Shown one piece after another: positions 49,321 to 59,076 of a stretch of DNA of 64,000 bases (the stretch's first letter is position 1; the number at the start of each line of letters is the position of its first letter). The translations under genes were made by a program, and so were the position numbers. A model generated the notes under the pieces. The model was not told the origin of the DNA. It was given only the letters and a program-made list of their open reading frames with translations, and searched no databases. Where the stretch lies: assembly GCF_007830155.1 (NCBI RefSeq), contig NZ_VLKY01000008.1, positions 1 through 64,000 on the forward strand. Direction: 5' to 3'. This DNA is from Pseudomonas duriflava (lineage in GTDB: Bacteria > Pseudomonadota > Gammaproteobacteria > Pseudomonadales > Pseudomonadaceae).

Positions 49321-50588
49321 TTACGCAGCTCCAGGTGAGGGCGCTGCATTGGAAGCAGGCCTTGCGGACGCCAAATCATCATTAGGACCATCAGGGCGCC
49401 AAACATCAGCATGCGGTATTCGCTAAATTCACGCATTAGCTCAGGCAGCAGAATCATTACGATAGCCGCGAGGATCACGCCCAGCTGAGACCCCATACCG
49501 CCCAGCACGACAATAGCCAGAATAATGGCTGACTCGATGAAGGTGAACGATTCTGGAGATACCAACCCTTGACGGGCTGCGAAGAAGCTGCCAGCAAAAC
49601 CGGCAAAGCAGGCGCCCAAGGTAAAGGCTGACAACTTGATTAACGTTGGGTTAAGGCCGAGTGCCCGGCAGGCGATTTCGTCTTCACGGAGTGCTTCCCA
49701 GGCGCGTCCAATCGGCATGCGTAGCAACCGGTTAATCACAAAGAGTGTAAGAAGAACCAGTAAGAGGGCGATCAGGTAAAGGAAAATCACCTTATGGTTT
49801 GAGTTGTAGGCTATCCCGAAAAACTCATGAAAGGTCTGCATGCCTTCAGGGGCACGGCGGTCAAGGGAAAGGCCGAACAACGTGGGCTTATCGATGCCGC
49901 TAATTCCATTAGGGCCACCGGTAATGCTGGTCAGGTTGCGCAACAGGATACGGATGATCTCTCCAAATCCTAACGTTACGATGGCTAGATAGTCACCGCG
50001 CAGCCGTAGCACTGGGAAGCCGAGTAGAAAGCCGAACAAAGCAGCCATCATGCCGGCGATGGGTAAGCATATCCAAAACCCTAAGCCGTAGTAGTGAGAG
50101 AGCAGGGCATAGCTATAGGCACCGACGGCGTAGAACCCGACGTAGCCCAGATCCAGCAGACCTGCAAGACCTACCACGATATTGAGGCCCAAGCCCAACA
50201 TTACATAGATCAGAATCAGCGTCGCGATGTCCACGGCTCCACGAGAGCCGAAAAACGGCCAAATCAGGGCGACGCAGACAAGGCCGAGAATAAGCCACCG
50301 TTGCGTAGCCGGCTCGGTCAGCCGGGCACCTACACGAGTGATAGGCAAAGCGCCGGTAGAGCGCGTGCGCCGGGGCAGTGGTATACGCTCCCGTACCAGT
50401 TGCCAAATGAACATCAGTAGGGCGGCGGCGGCAATGATCCACAGCGTTGTGGCACTGGCGCCATGTACTTCGAGGTTAATGCCTACGGTTGTAAGCTTGA
50501 GTCCCAGGACCGGATATGCCACGGCCACGACCAGCAGGGCGCTGAATACAGCTGTCTTGAGCTGCTTGCTGAAAGGAGTACTGCTCAT
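49317..50588 (-). CDS. braE: Branched-chain amino acid ABC permease BraE (LivM)
   Basis: A 423 aa LivM-type permease with about nine or ten membrane helices. Blocks [20 protein letters not shown] and [20 protein letters not shown] are typical. The EAA loop [20 protein letters not shown] couples it to the ATPases. The long N-terminal part before the first LivM block is usual in Pseudomonas. It overlaps braD and braF by 4 bp. Confidence 0.96.
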   Translation of the reverse strand: MSSTPFSKQLKTAVFSALLVVAVAYPVLGLKLTTVGINLEVHGASATTLWIIAAAALLMFIWQLVRERIPLPRRTRSTGALPITRVGARLTEPATQRWLILGLVCVALIWPFFGSRGAVDIATLILIYVMLGLGLNIVVGLAGLLDLGYVGFYAVGAYSYALLSHYYGLGFWICLPIAGMMAALFGFLLGFPVLRLRGDYLAIVTLGFGEIIRILLRNLTSITGGPNGISGIDKPTLFGLSLDRRAPEGMQTFHEFFGIAYNSNHKVIFLYLIALLLVLLTLFVINRLLRMPIGRAWEALREDEIACRALGLNPTLIKLSAFTLGACFAGFAGSFFAARQGLVSPESFTFIESAIILAIVVLGGMGSQLGVILAAIVMILLPELMREFSEYRMLMFGALMVLMMIWRPQGLLPMQRPHLELRK

Positions 50589-51508
50589 ACTTTCTCTACC
50601 TCCGGACGGCCCAGAATGCCGGTCGGCCGGAACAACAACACGAGGACAAGTAAGCTGAAGGCCACAACGTCCTTGTACTGATCACCAAAGATATCGGCGC
50701 CAAAGGCTTCGGCGACTCCCAATACCAGTCCGCCCAGCATTGCACCAGGAATGCTGCCGATTCCGCCAAGAACTGCTGCGGTAAAGGCTTTGATACCAGC
50801 AAGGAAGCCCAGGCTCGGATTGATCACACCGTACTGCAGGCCCAGCAGAACGGCGGCGACTGCAGCGAGAGCTGCGCCAATGACAAAGGTCAGGGCAATG
50901 ATGCTATTGGTGTTGATACCCAACAGGTTAGCCATCTTGATGTCTTCTGCGCAGGCGCGACAGGCACGACCCAGGCGAGAGCGTGAGATGAACCAAGTCA
51001 GCCCGATCATGGTCAGCAACGTGACGATAAAGATCAGCACTTGCATGTATGAGATAACCACGCCGCTCATGGTATCCGCACCGAACACGAAGTTACCGGG
51101 AAGCAGGTTGGGAATTGCCTTATCTTTAGAGTCCTGGGCTAACAGAACTTCGTTTTGTAGAAAAATCGACATGCCGATCGCTGAAATCAGCGGAATCAGA
51201 CGATTACTTCCACGCAGGGGTCGATAGGCGATACGTTCGATGCTGTAACCATAGGCACTGGCAACGATAATACTGGCCGCAAACGCTGCGATCATGATGA
51301 TCGGCAGGCTATGAATTCCTAGCAAGGCCAAACCAGCAATGGCTATGAAGGCCACATACGAGCCGATCATGTAAACCTCGCCGTGGGCGAAGTTGATCAT
51401 CCCAATAATGCCATACACCATTGTGTAACCAATGGCGATTAAGGCATAGGTGCTGCCGACGGTCAGACCGTTCACCAGCTGCTGTAAATAATGGTAGAAC
51501 TCAGGCAT
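50585..51508 (-). CDS. braD: Branched-chain amino acid ABC permease BraD (LivH)
   Basis: A 307 aa LivH-type permease. It has the N-terminal block [20 protein letters not shown], then [18 protein letters not shown], and the coupling loop [18 protein letters not shown]. The ATG at 51508 has AGGAGAAGG just upstream. It is the second gene of the operon, separated from braC by two strong hairpins. Confidence 0.96.
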   Translation of the reverse strand: MPEFYHYLQQLVNGLTVGSTYALIAIGYTMVYGIIGMINFAHGEVYMIGSYVAFIAIAGLALLGIHSLPIIMIAAFAASIIVASAYGYSIERIAYRPLRGSNRLIPLISAIGMSIFLQNEVLLAQDSKDKAIPNLLPGNFVFGADTMSGVVISYMQVLIFIVTLLTMIGLTWFISRSRLGRACRACAEDIKMANLLGINTNSIIALTFVIGAALAAVAAVLLGLQYGVINPSLGFLAGIKAFTAAVLGGIGSIPGAMLGGLVLGVAEAFGADIFGDQYKDVVAFSLLVLVLLFRPTGILGRPEVEKV

Positions 51509-51574
51509 TACCTTCTCCTGAATAGCGGCCACGGTGCTTCTGGCGATACGGCCGCCTATTCATCTGGAAATGAA

Positions 51575-51639
51575 CAAAGCCCACGCTGAAGACCGTGGGC
51601 TTTTGGAACGGTATCGAACCGGGTTGTCGATACCGTTCC
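51575..51639 (-). terminator. Two tandem hairpins between braC and braD
   Basis: The braC-proximal stem pairs GGAACGGTATCGA (51605-51617) with TCGATACCGTTCC (51627-51639), 13 bp perfect with a 9-base loop. The next stem pairs AAAGCCCACG with CGTGGGCTTT (51577-51603 region). Together they probably attenuate transcription so that more BraC is made than membrane subunits, or protect the braC mRNA. Confidence 0.75.
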
Positions 51640-51649
51640 GTTTGGACGA

Positions 51650-52771
51650 TTACTTGGCTTCGGTCTTGGTGCCGTCGGCGTGCCACTCGTAAACAACAAA
51701 CTCGAAGTTCTTGAGGTCGCCTTTTTCATCAAAAGCCAATTCGCCGGTCGGCGTGCTGAAGGTGTTGCTACGCAGGGCTTCGGCTACAGCTTCGGTATCG
51801 GTACTGCCTGCTTTCTTAATGCTATCGGCGATAACTTGAACGGCGGCATAGGCAGGGAATACAAATGGACCGCTCGGATCCTGCTTCTTGGCCTTAAAGG
51901 CTTCTACCAGGGCTTGGTTCTTAGGGTCTTGGTCAAAGGAGCGCGGCAGGGTCACGTACATGCCCTCGGAAGCCTTTCCAGCAATGGCGGAAATTTCGGA
52001 GTTACCAACTCCTTCGGGGCCCATGAAGCGAACTTTAAGACCTTTTTCCTGAGCCTGACGCATCAGCAGGCCCAGCTCTGGATGGTAGCCGCCGTAGTAG
52101 ACAAAATCGACACCGGCCTGTTTGAGCTTGGCGATGAGTGAGGAGAAGTCTTTGTCTCCAGCATTGATACCTTCAAAGACACCCACCTTAATGTTGGCGT
52201 CTTCAAGCGTTTGCTTTACAGCAGTGGCAATGCCTTCACCGTACTGTTGCTTGTCATGAATAACCGCGACACTTTTAGGCTTTACTTTTTCTGCAATGAA
52301 CTTGCCTGCAGTCGGACCCTGCATGTTGTCCATGCCAATGGTTCGGAATATAAGCTTGTAACCACGTGCTGTCAGATCAGGGCTGGTGGACGCTGGCGTA
52401 ATCATTAGAATGCCTTCGTCCTCGTAGATGTCCGAGGCGGGTTGAGTCGAACTGGAGCACAGATGGCCGATAACAAATTTCACGTTATCGTTGACTATCC
52501 TGTTAGCAACCGCGACGGCCTGTTTAGGGTCGCAGGCATCGTCGTAAACTACCCCTTGCAACTGTTGGCCGTCGACACCGCCGGCCTTGTTGATCTGCTC
52601 AATGGCCATCTTGGCGCCAATGAACTCCATTTCTCCATATTGCGCGACAGGGCCGGTAACTGGGCCAGCCAAGGCAATTTTGATGTTATCGGCAGCAACG
52701 CTGTAGCTGGCAAAGCCTGCTACAGCCATGGCGGCGAACAGTCGGGAGAGACGCTGGGATGCCTTATTCAT
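51650..52771 (-). CDS. braC: Branched-chain amino acid-binding protein BraC
   Basis: A 373 aa periplasmic binding protein (LIVAT family). A signal peptide (cleavage near YSVAADN) is followed by [39 protein letters not shown] and [19 protein letters not shown], the usual ligand-binding lobe. It captures leucine, isoleucine, valine and often alanine or threonine. It heads braCDEFG and has its own 245 bp upstream region, shared with the divergent DUF2288 gene. Confidence 0.97.
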   Translation of the reverse strand: MNKASQRLSRLFAAMAVAGFASYSVAADNIKIALAGPVTGPVAQYGEMEFIGAKMAIEQINKAGGVDGQQLQGVVYDDACDPKQAVAVANRIVNDNVKFVIGHLCSSSTQPASDIYEDEGILMITPASTSPDLTARGYKLIFRTIGMDNMQGPTAGKFIAEKVKPKSVAVIHDKQQYGEGIATAVKQTLEDANIKVGVFEGINAGDKDFSSLIAKLKQAGVDFVYYGGYHPELGLLMRQAQEKGLKVRFMGPEGVGNSEISAIAGKASEGMYVTLPRSFDQDPKNQALVEAFKAKKQDPSGPFVFPAYAAVQVIADSIKKAGSTDTEAVAEALRSNTFSTPTGELAFDEKGDLKNFEFVVYEWHADGTKTEAK

Positions 52772-53028
52772 AGTGCTCCACTCAGAATGCTTATTGGTTT
52801 TGGCAGATCACAAACAGTTGGTGCGGTTTTTTATTATGACCACGACGTGATGTCGCATCGTGCGGAGTGTAGAGCGCCGCTCAATGGATTGAAAAGCGGC
52901 ATATGCAGGGGATCATTGCAATTTGTCGTATCATGTATCGATGTTGTCGCCTCGCTGATCAGAGTGGATAATTCTGTCTGGATGGGTAATCGCGGTATTA
53001 TGTCGTCCAGTCTTTAGTGGAATCATCA

Positions 53029-53346
53029 ATGATGTCGGAACCTAGTACCCTCTATGCCACACTGCTTGGCCAGACGGCTGAGATCTCTTGGCAAGAGTTG
53101 CAGCCCCATTTCGCCAAGGGCACCTTGCTTAAGGTAGATACGGAGTTGGACTTGATTGAGGCGGCGGTAGCCATCGTCGAAGACGATGCCGCAAAGGTTT
53201 CTGCGTGGCTTTCATCCGCTCGGCTGGGCAAGGTTAGTGAAGACGATGCTCAACAATTTCTCGAAGCCAACACTGTCTTTTGGGCGGTAGTGGTAGCCCC
53301 TTGGGTGTTGATTCAGGTGCGTGAGCGTGCCGTTACAAAAAGTTGA
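53029..53346 (+). CDS. DUF2288 family protein
   Basis: A 105 aa cytosolic protein of the DUF2288 type: STLYATLLGQTAEISWQELQ, LIEAAVAIVEDDAAKVSAWL, and WAVVVAPWVLIQVRE near the end. Function is unknown. Start options are GTG 53017, ATG 53029 and ATG 53032; I use 53029, with TGGA 7 bases upstream. It is divergent from braC, as I recall in P. aeruginosa. Confidence 0.82.
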   Translation: MMSEPSTLYATLLGQTAEISWQELQPHFAKGTLLKVDTELDLIEAAVAIVEDDAAKVSAWLSSARLGKVSEDDAQQFLEANTVFWAVVVAPWVLIQVRERAVTKS

Positions 53347-53521
53347 TTTTCTTGGCTTACCTAGCGACTAGCTAGCGTTTCCATGCCTTTACAATCAAAT
53401 TTTTTCGATATGTTTATGCGGGGTAGGTAGTTGCGGCAGCAGGCTTTTACGGTCAGGTAACTGTGTAGGTCTTTAAACGATAGGCCTATGTAGGCTTTTG
53501 TTCTTTGAGGCAAACATCGCC

Positions 53522-54286
53522 TCAGGTACTAACCCAGCGCTGACGTGCCCAGGCACTCAAGGCATCGACAGCAAGGACTAGGCATAACATGGCAAGGATT
53601 ACAGTAGCCGCCTGAGCCTGTTGGAACAAACTCAACTTGATATAGAGCATTTGGCCCAAGCCTCCTGCGCCTACAAATCCCAGAATGCTTGCCATACGGA
53701 TATTGTTTTCCCAACGATAGAGTATATAAGCCAAGAGCTGAGGCCAAACGATGGGCAGCGTTCCATAGGTAAACGCTGAAAAGCGATTACCACCGGCTAG
53801 GCGTATGGCTTCGCTTGGTGCTGCTGGTGCATTTTCCAATGCTTCGGCAAACAGGCGGCCCAATACGCCTGCGGTGTGCAGGGCCAGCGCTAGTGCACCG
53901 GCATTGGGACCAAGACCCGCGGCTAATACCATCAGTGCAGCCCATACTAGCTCGGGAACGGCGCGAAGCGCATTGAGAGCGAAGCGGGCGAGCGACTTGG
54001 CTGGTAAGCCCAGGCGGCCAGCAGCTGGGAGTGCCAGTATGATTCCCAGAGCAGCGGCTAACAGGGTACCGATAGCCGACATTGCGAGTGTTTCCAAAGC
54101 TCCCTGTGCAATGCTCCTTAAATAGGAGACTGAAAAATCCGGATGCAGAAAATCGGCGAGAAAAACGCTCATCTGATGTAACGCCTTTGATGAGAGCAGT
54201 TCCTTAAAATTTGTCCCCAAGTAGGCAAAGGAACACGCTATTGATGCCAGCAGTACGATCAGAGCGACCAACCCTTTCAGGTTCAT
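53522..54286 (-). CDS. phnE: Phosphonate/phosphite-type ABC permease (second)
   Basis: A 254 aa PhnE-family permease with five or six helices and the coupling-loop block GALAEALENAPAAPSEAIRL-like sequence near residues 150-165. The C-terminal motif ASILGFVGAGGLGQMLYIKL is the mark of PhnE. It overlaps the preceding permease by 4 bp. The two permeases differ clearly in sequence and probably form a heterodimer. It is the last gene of the phnDCEE unit. Confidence 0.9.
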   Translation of the reverse strand: MNLKGLVALIVLLASIACSFAYLGTNFKELLSSKALHQMSVFLADFLHPDFSVSYLRSIAQGALETLAMSAIGTLLAAALGIILALPAAGRLGLPAKSLARFALNALRAVPELVWAALMVLAAGLGPNAGALALALHTAGVLGRLFAEALENAPAAPSEAIRLAGGNRFSAFTYGTLPIVWPQLLAYILYRWENNIRMASILGFVGAGGLGQMLYIKLSLFQQAQAATVILAMLCLVLAVDALSAWARQRWVST

Positions 54287-55113
54287 AAACGGGTCTCCCG
54301 TAATAATCGACTGATTAGATCTGCACCGATGACGAGTGCCAGGAATGTCAATAAAAGGCTAGACACTTCACCCCCCGCAAACATGCGTAGGGAGAGATCT
54401 ACCTGCTGGCCTAACCCGCCGGCTCCCACGAACCCCATCACGACCGATGCCCGAATAGCACATTCCCAGCGGTAGACCGTATAGGAAATCATCTCATCAC
54501 TGGCAGTGGGCAAGAGACCGTAGGCGAAGGCTTGCAGGCGCGAGCTGCCGGCAAGGAGTAGAGCTCGGGTCGGCTGATTGGGAACAGACTCAAAGATTTC
54601 TGCATATACCTTGCCCAGCATGCCGCCGTAGGTAATGGCAATGGCCAGCACGCCAGCGGTCGGACCAAGACCTACAGCGCGTACGAAGAGCAGTGCCCAG
54701 ACGATTTCAGGAATGCTACGCAGGACTACCAAAATCGCTCTGACCACTGTACGTAGTAGGCGACCTTGCCAGGATGGCGATCCGTGGCAGTGGAGAGCAG
54801 AGATCGAAAGTGCCCGCGTAGCCAGAAGAGAGGCCGGGAAGGCAATTAACCAGGCGAGGGTTATGCCTGCAGTGGCAATGGCCAGTGTTTCCAGCGTGGC
54901 TTTGCCCAGAATCGCCAGAAACGCCAGATCATGGGCGAGAGGCCAGAAACCTGCCAGGAAGTCGGCCATAAGGGATGCATTGGCACCATTAAAGAGTACG
55001 AAAATGTCGAACTCCGATAGGGCGACTCCCGGCCAGAGCAGTAGAAGGGCTGCGCCTGTTATCAAGAGCCGTGGCCATGCAGCAGGATCGCGTGGAGCAG
55101 GGGCGTTTAGCAT
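54283..55113 (-). CDS. phnE: Phosphonate/phosphite-type ABC permease (first)
   Basis: A 276 aa PhnE-family permease. LRSIPEIVWALLFVRAVGLG, YAEIFESVPNQPTRALLLAG (coupling loop) and ASVVMGFVGAGGLGQQVDLS are the diagnostic blocks. It overlaps phnC by 7 bp and the second permease by 4 bp. Together with the second PhnE it would form the membrane channel. Confidence 0.9.
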   Translation of the reverse strand: MLNAPAPRDPAAWPRLLITGAALLLLWPGVALSEFDIFVLFNGANASLMADFLAGFWPLAHDLAFLAILGKATLETLAIATAGITLAWLIAFPASLLATRALSISALHCHGSPSWQGRLLRTVVRAILVVLRSIPEIVWALLFVRAVGLGPTAGVLAIAITYGGMLGKVYAEIFESVPNQPTRALLLAGSSRLQAFAYGLLPTASDEMISYTVYRWECAIRASVVMGFVGAGGLGQQVDLSLRMFAGGEVSSLLLTFLALVIGADLISRLLRETRL

Positions 55114-55904
55114 CGTGAAACAGTGGCCTGTGCCCGTTGGGGGTGTACCTCTGCCTGGCTCAATTGCTCATTGGCATAAAGTAAGGCGAGGTCGTCGGGG
55201 TGAACGTCTTTGGCGGCTTTGTCGAACATAACCGCACCCTGGCGTAGGCCAATTACCCGGGGAAAATGATTCAAAGCCAGCTCAACCGAATGAAGACTGG
55301 TAATTAAGGTAGCCTGACGAGCCTGGGCGTCCTTTACCAGAACCTTTAGCGTATGACTGGCCAGTAAAGGGTCCATGGCCGATACCGGCTCATCGGCCAA
55401 TACTAACTCAGGCGCCTGGTATAACACTCGAGCAATCCCGACCCGCTGAAGCTGCCCCCCTGAAAGTTGATCGCAGCGCTCGAACAGCTTGTCTTCCAGA
55501 TCGAGTCGGGCCAACGCCTGCGCGGCACCGGCACGGTCCAGAGGATAGACAAGGCTAATCAGACTTCGCCAGAGTGGCCACTGTCCCAGGCGCCCTGCGA
55601 GAACGGCTGTTACGACGCGTTGCCGTGCTGGCAAGGGTGGCGCCTGATGAATGAGACCAATTCGAGCGCGCAGACGCTGCCGAATCGAGCCGCTCAGCAT
55701 CCAGGGGTCTTGATCAAATAGTGTGACAACGCCCTGGCTTGGTCTCAGGCTGGAAGCCAGAAGGCGAAGCAGTGTGGTTTTTCCTGCGCCGGAAGAGCCA
55801 ATCAGGGCTACCTGCTCGCCGCGATTAACATGCATCTCGGGAATGATCAGCGCGCGTTGTCCATTGGTGTGGAGCAGCTCCACACCTGTCAGACGGACAT
55901 TCAC
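55107..55904 (-). CDS. phnC: Phosphonate/phosphite-type ABC ATPase PhnC
   Basis: A 265 aa ATPase with Walker A GSSGAGKTT, signature LSGGQLQRVGIARVL and Walker B LVLADEPVSAMDP followed by ITSLHSVELAL (H-loop). The block between Walker A and the signature (RARIGLIHQAPPLPARQRV) is PhnC-like. It overlaps the phnD stop by 4 bp. Confidence 0.93.
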   Translation of the reverse strand: MNVRLTGVELLHTNGQRALIIPEMHVNRGEQVALIGSSGAGKTTLLRLLASSLRPSQGVVTLFDQDPWMLSGSIRQRLRARIGLIHQAPPLPARQRVVTAVLAGRLGQWPLWRSLISLVYPLDRAGAAQALARLDLEDKLFERCDQLSGGQLQRVGIARVLYQAPELVLADEPVSAMDPLLASHTLKVLVKDAQARQATLITSLHSVELALNHFPRVIGLRQGAVMFDKAAKDVHPDDLALLYANEQLSQAEVHPQRAQATVSRC

Positions 55905-56752
55905 TTCAATAGGCCTGCCGAACGTGCAGACGCTTCGATACCTGTATAGTTTTCTGGAGAGGTCTCAACGAACCGACTGGCTGCCTGCAAATCCAGGATG
56001 GCCTTGTGTTCAGGGTTAGCTGGATCCAGTTCTAGAAAGGCCGCCTTTAACGCACCTTTGAGCTCAGGGTCCAGGTTACCGCGGACTGTCCAGTTATAGT
56101 CATAATAGGGTGGAGTTGTAGCGAAGACCTTTATTTTGCTGGTATCGATTTTGCCGGCATCGACCAGTTTCTGCCAAACCGAGGCATTGAGCACGCCAGC
56201 TTCAACTTTGCCAGCTTGTACCCAGGCTGCTGTGGCGTCATGAGCACCAGAGTAAGCGACTCGCGAAAAAAACTGTTCGGGCACGATGCCTTCCTGCTGC
56301 ATGAAGTAGCGGGGCATCAAGCTGCCAGAGGTTGAAGATACTGAACCGAAGGTAAATGTCTTGCCTTTGAGGTCTTGAAGCGAATTCACATTGGCATTGG
56401 CTGTGATGAATTTGCTCGTGAATTTTTGATCCTCCTCGCGCTGAACAAGGGGCGTCATCGGTGCCTTTCGCTGCGCCTGCACAAACGTAAAGCCGCCCAG
56501 CCAGGCCATGTCCAGTCGGTCCGAAGCCAACGCCTCGACGACTCCTGCATAATCGGATACGGGAACGAACGTGACGGGGATGCCTATCCGCTGCTCTAGG
56601 TATTCACCCAGTGGTTTGAATTTGCGGAGTAGCTCGGTAGGAGCTTCGTCGGGAATGGCCGAGACGCGAAGGACGGCGTCGGCTGCATGGGTCGCCAGGT
56701 TTGTCAGGCACAAGGTAAGACCGGCCACGAGGGCCAGGGAGCGCTTCAGCAT
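55901..56752 (-). CDS. phnD: Phosphate/phosphite/phosphonate-binding protein PhnD
   Basis: A 283 aa periplasmic binding protein. After the signal peptide (cleavage near ATHAAD) it has LRVSAIPDEAPTELLRKFKP, the PhnD start, then DYAGVVEALASDRLDMAWLG and GSVSSTSGSLMPRYFM, the oxyanion loop. The ATG at 56752 has GGAG upstream; the longer frame lacks a signal sequence. It heads the phnDCEE transporter. No C-P lyase, phosphonatase or phosphite dehydrogenase lies in the window, so the true ligand (phosphonate, phosphite or other oxyanion) is open. Confidence 0.91.
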   Translation of the reverse strand: MLKRSLALVAGLTLCLTNLATHAADAVLRVSAIPDEAPTELLRKFKPLGEYLEQRIGIPVTFVPVSDYAGVVEALASDRLDMAWLGGFTFVQAQRKAPMTPLVQREEDQKFTSKFITANANVNSLQDLKGKTFTFGSVSSTSGSLMPRYFMQQEGIVPEQFFSRVAYSGAHDATAAWVQAGKVEAGVLNASVWQKLVDAGKIDTSKIKVFATTPPYYDYNWTVRGNLDPELKGALKAAFLELDPANPEHKAILDLQAASRFVETSPENYTGIEASARSAGLLK

Positions 56753-56817
56753 GGGTTTCTCCGGTTCAATAGCGGAAAAATAGAGCGGGGAAGTATACGG
56801 CGACAGACCACGCTGCA

Positions 56818-56853
56818 CAGCCCTGTTTTCATACTGTAGTGAAAACAGGGCTG
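56818..56853. repeat. Perfect 14-base inverted repeat between slt and phnD
   Basis: CAGCCCTGTTTTCA (56818-56831) and TGAAAACAGGGCTG (56840-56853) are perfect arms over an 8-base centre. It lies 66-101 bases upstream of phnD and 77-112 bases past the slt stop. It is either the slt terminator (no clear T-run) or an operator for phnD. Confidence 0.65.
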
Positions 56854-56929
56854 GAAATGACCATGACAAGATACTTTTGGCGCTTGCCTGTCTAGTAACA
56901 GGCTGTTTTAAATCAACAGGCCATCAGCA

Positions 56930-58858
56930 TCAGGTTTCGTCAAAGAAGCGCTCGTGCCATTCAACGAGGGGTTGGGGCGTGTTGAGCTTTTGTCCGTAAA
57001 TAACAGCATAGGCCAATACGTTCTGCACATATTGACGGGTTTCGTCAAACGGAATGGTTTCGACCCAAACATCAAAAGCCAGATGTCTAGCATCCTTGAG
57101 CCATTTACGTACACGACCAGGGCCTGCGTTGTAAGCTGCCGAAGCCAGAACTCGATTACCATTAAACTGTGTGTGAACCATGCTCAGGTATGCAGTACCC
57201 AACTGGATGTTCATTTCAGGCTGATAAGCCAGCTGTAGAGAGGACAGAGGAATATTGAACTTGCTAGCTGTGTGCTTGGCTGTCGCAGGCATAAGTTGCA
57301 TCAGACCCATGGCACCTACGCCGGAGCGTGCATCAGCCATAAAACCGCTTTCTTGACGTGTAATCGCAAATACCCAGCTGCTATGCAGACCGCGCTGACG
57401 GGCCTCGCGAATAAAACTGTCGCGATAAGCCATGGGAAAGCGAACATCCAAATCATCCCAGTATTTAGCCAGGCTGATGGCTCGAATGGCTGGAAAATAC
57501 CACTGCATGTCATACGCCATGCGTGCCTGGGCTACTAACTCGTCACGGTCGAAAAAGCGGCTGGCATGAAACCACTCGCGTCGGGCGTTAACGAATTCGC
57601 CTCGAGCGTAAAACTCCATGGCCCTCTTGATCCCAGGAGTATTGCGGACACGCTGACGCAGGGTGTTGCTGAGTACGAGCGGACGGTTATTGAGTTGGTA
57701 GGGCGCCTTGATTCGATCGGCAGCGAGAAAGCCATAAAAGTCACGTTCATGGGAGACAGGCTTGTAATCGGCAAGGATGCTTGTGCTCTGAGGGCGAGAA
57801 AGCTCCAGCGTACGGGTACGCCAGTATTGCCAGCGGTTAGTTTCCAGTAGTGACGGGGGAAACCGCTGGATCAGTTGGTGGGCGTCGTTCCAACGCGCTA
57901 GGCGAAGTAATAGACGTGCCCGCCATTCGCTTACCGTATCGTCACGCAGTTCAGGATCGTAACGCTCCATTAGTGGCAGAGCGCGCGAGTCGAAGTTCTT
58001 GGCTAAAGTCAGGCCGATTCCACGAGCGATAGAGACCTTTTCATCCTTGGAAAAGGGAAGCTGCCGACTGTAATAGTCCAGCAACCCCAATGCCTGCTCA
58101 GGGTCTTGACGGGCTAGACGTCGCAATCCGAGTCCCACTACATCAGCCATGGCCTCGCTGGCTGGAGTAAAGCGCTGCGTGTTGCTTAGCTGCTGTGGTT
58201 TTTGCGCGACATCCGCCATGAGCGAGGCTAGTGGGCTCAACGTTGGCATTTGTTTGCTGAGGTACGTGACCAGCGCATAGTTACGTGCTTCAGCGGCTAA
58301 TTTGGCACGGCGCCATACCATCGTTTCGGTCATCTGCCCGCGGGCTGCCCAGGCCGAGAACAATGCATCGCAGGCGTTAGGTTGAGACTTACCGACCAGC
58401 CACAGTTTTTCTGCAGCTTTAAATGCCTCTGCTGTCTCTCCTTGGAGAATTTGGTGGTGCGTATGAAGGCAGTCCAGTTCGGTAAAATTCAGCTTGGTAT
58501 CGTAATACCGGTTGAACGTGGCCCAGTCTCCTCGTTCAGCCAGTGTTCGCAGCCAGCGTAGTTTCATCCAGTTGGCCTGAGGTAGATCGCCATGTTGACT
58601 TAGAAATGACTCGATCTCAGCCGTGCTGGCGGTTTTCAATCGCTGGGTGAGTTCGTCATATTGCAAGTAAGGTTCGAGAGGGTAGCCTTGCAAGGCGCTG
58701 CGTGAGGCGAAATAAGGTGCAGAGTTACCTTTTTCCAGTGCCGCTTTGGCTTGATCATACAGTTTGCGTTGTTGGTCGATAGGGACCGCTTGGGCGGCCT
58801 CGAATCCAATAAGAGAGGCAAAAACACAAGTCAACAGCTTGAACAGACGGCCGCGCAT
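56930..58858 (-). CDS. slt: Soluble lytic murein transglycosylase Slt
   Basis: Slt cleaves peptidoglycan glycan strands in the periplasm, forming 1,6-anhydro ends. The 642 aa protein has a signal peptide (cleavage near EAAQA) and a long superhelical U-domain. The C-terminal lysozyme-like domain holds the catalytic Glu in ITRQESGFMADARSGVGAMG, followed by LMQLMPATAK and YNAGPGRVRKWL. The ATG at 58858 best matches the signal peptide; the ribosome site is weak. It is divergent from uup. Confidence 0.95.
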   Translation of the reverse strand: MRGRLFKLLTCVFASLIGFEAAQAVPIDQQRKLYDQAKAALEKGNSAPYFASRSALQGYPLEPYLQYDELTQRLKTASTAEIESFLSQHGDLPQANWMKLRWLRTLAERGDWATFNRYYDTKLNFTELDCLHTHHQILQGETAEAFKAAEKLWLVGKSQPNACDALFSAWAARGQMTETMVWRRAKLAAEARNYALVTYLSKQMPTLSPLASLMADVAQKPQQLSNTQRFTPASEAMADVVGLGLRRLARQDPEQALGLLDYYSRQLPFSKDEKVSIARGIGLTLAKNFDSRALPLMERYDPELRDDTVSEWRARLLLRLARWNDAHQLIQRFPPSLLETNRWQYWRTRTLELSRPQSTSILADYKPVSHERDFYGFLAADRIKAPYQLNNRPLVLSNTLRQRVRNTPGIKRAMEFYARGEFVNARREWFHASRFFDRDELVAQARMAYDMQWYFPAIRAISLAKYWDDLDVRFPMAYRDSFIREARQRGLHSSWVFAITRQESGFMADARSGVGAMGLMQLMPATAKHTASKFNIPLSSLQLAYQPEMNIQLGTAYLSMVHTQFNGNRVLASAAYNAGPGRVRKWLKDARHLAFDVWVETIPFDETRQYVQNVLAYAVIYGQKLNTPQPLVEWHERFFDET

Positions 58859-59076
58859 GGAAATTCCATAAAAGAGACTGCGATAAATGCTGCCAGACAG
58901 GCAGTGCATCAGACTACTTTAGCCTGTTGACAAGGACGGGCGAAAGGGTGCGCTCTACCAGTGGTCAGGCTATCCGTCATGTTGTCATATCGGATTCCCG
59001 ACAGGCTTTTTCGACGAAAGCATGCAGCCGCGAGGTCAGAGCACTAGAATGGTTGTCCTTTTTGATGGAGAGGCAC

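Noticed and set aside
50227-50658. 143-codon plus-strand frame opposite braE/braD
   Set aside because: Antisense shadow of the permease genes, Arg/Thr-rich.
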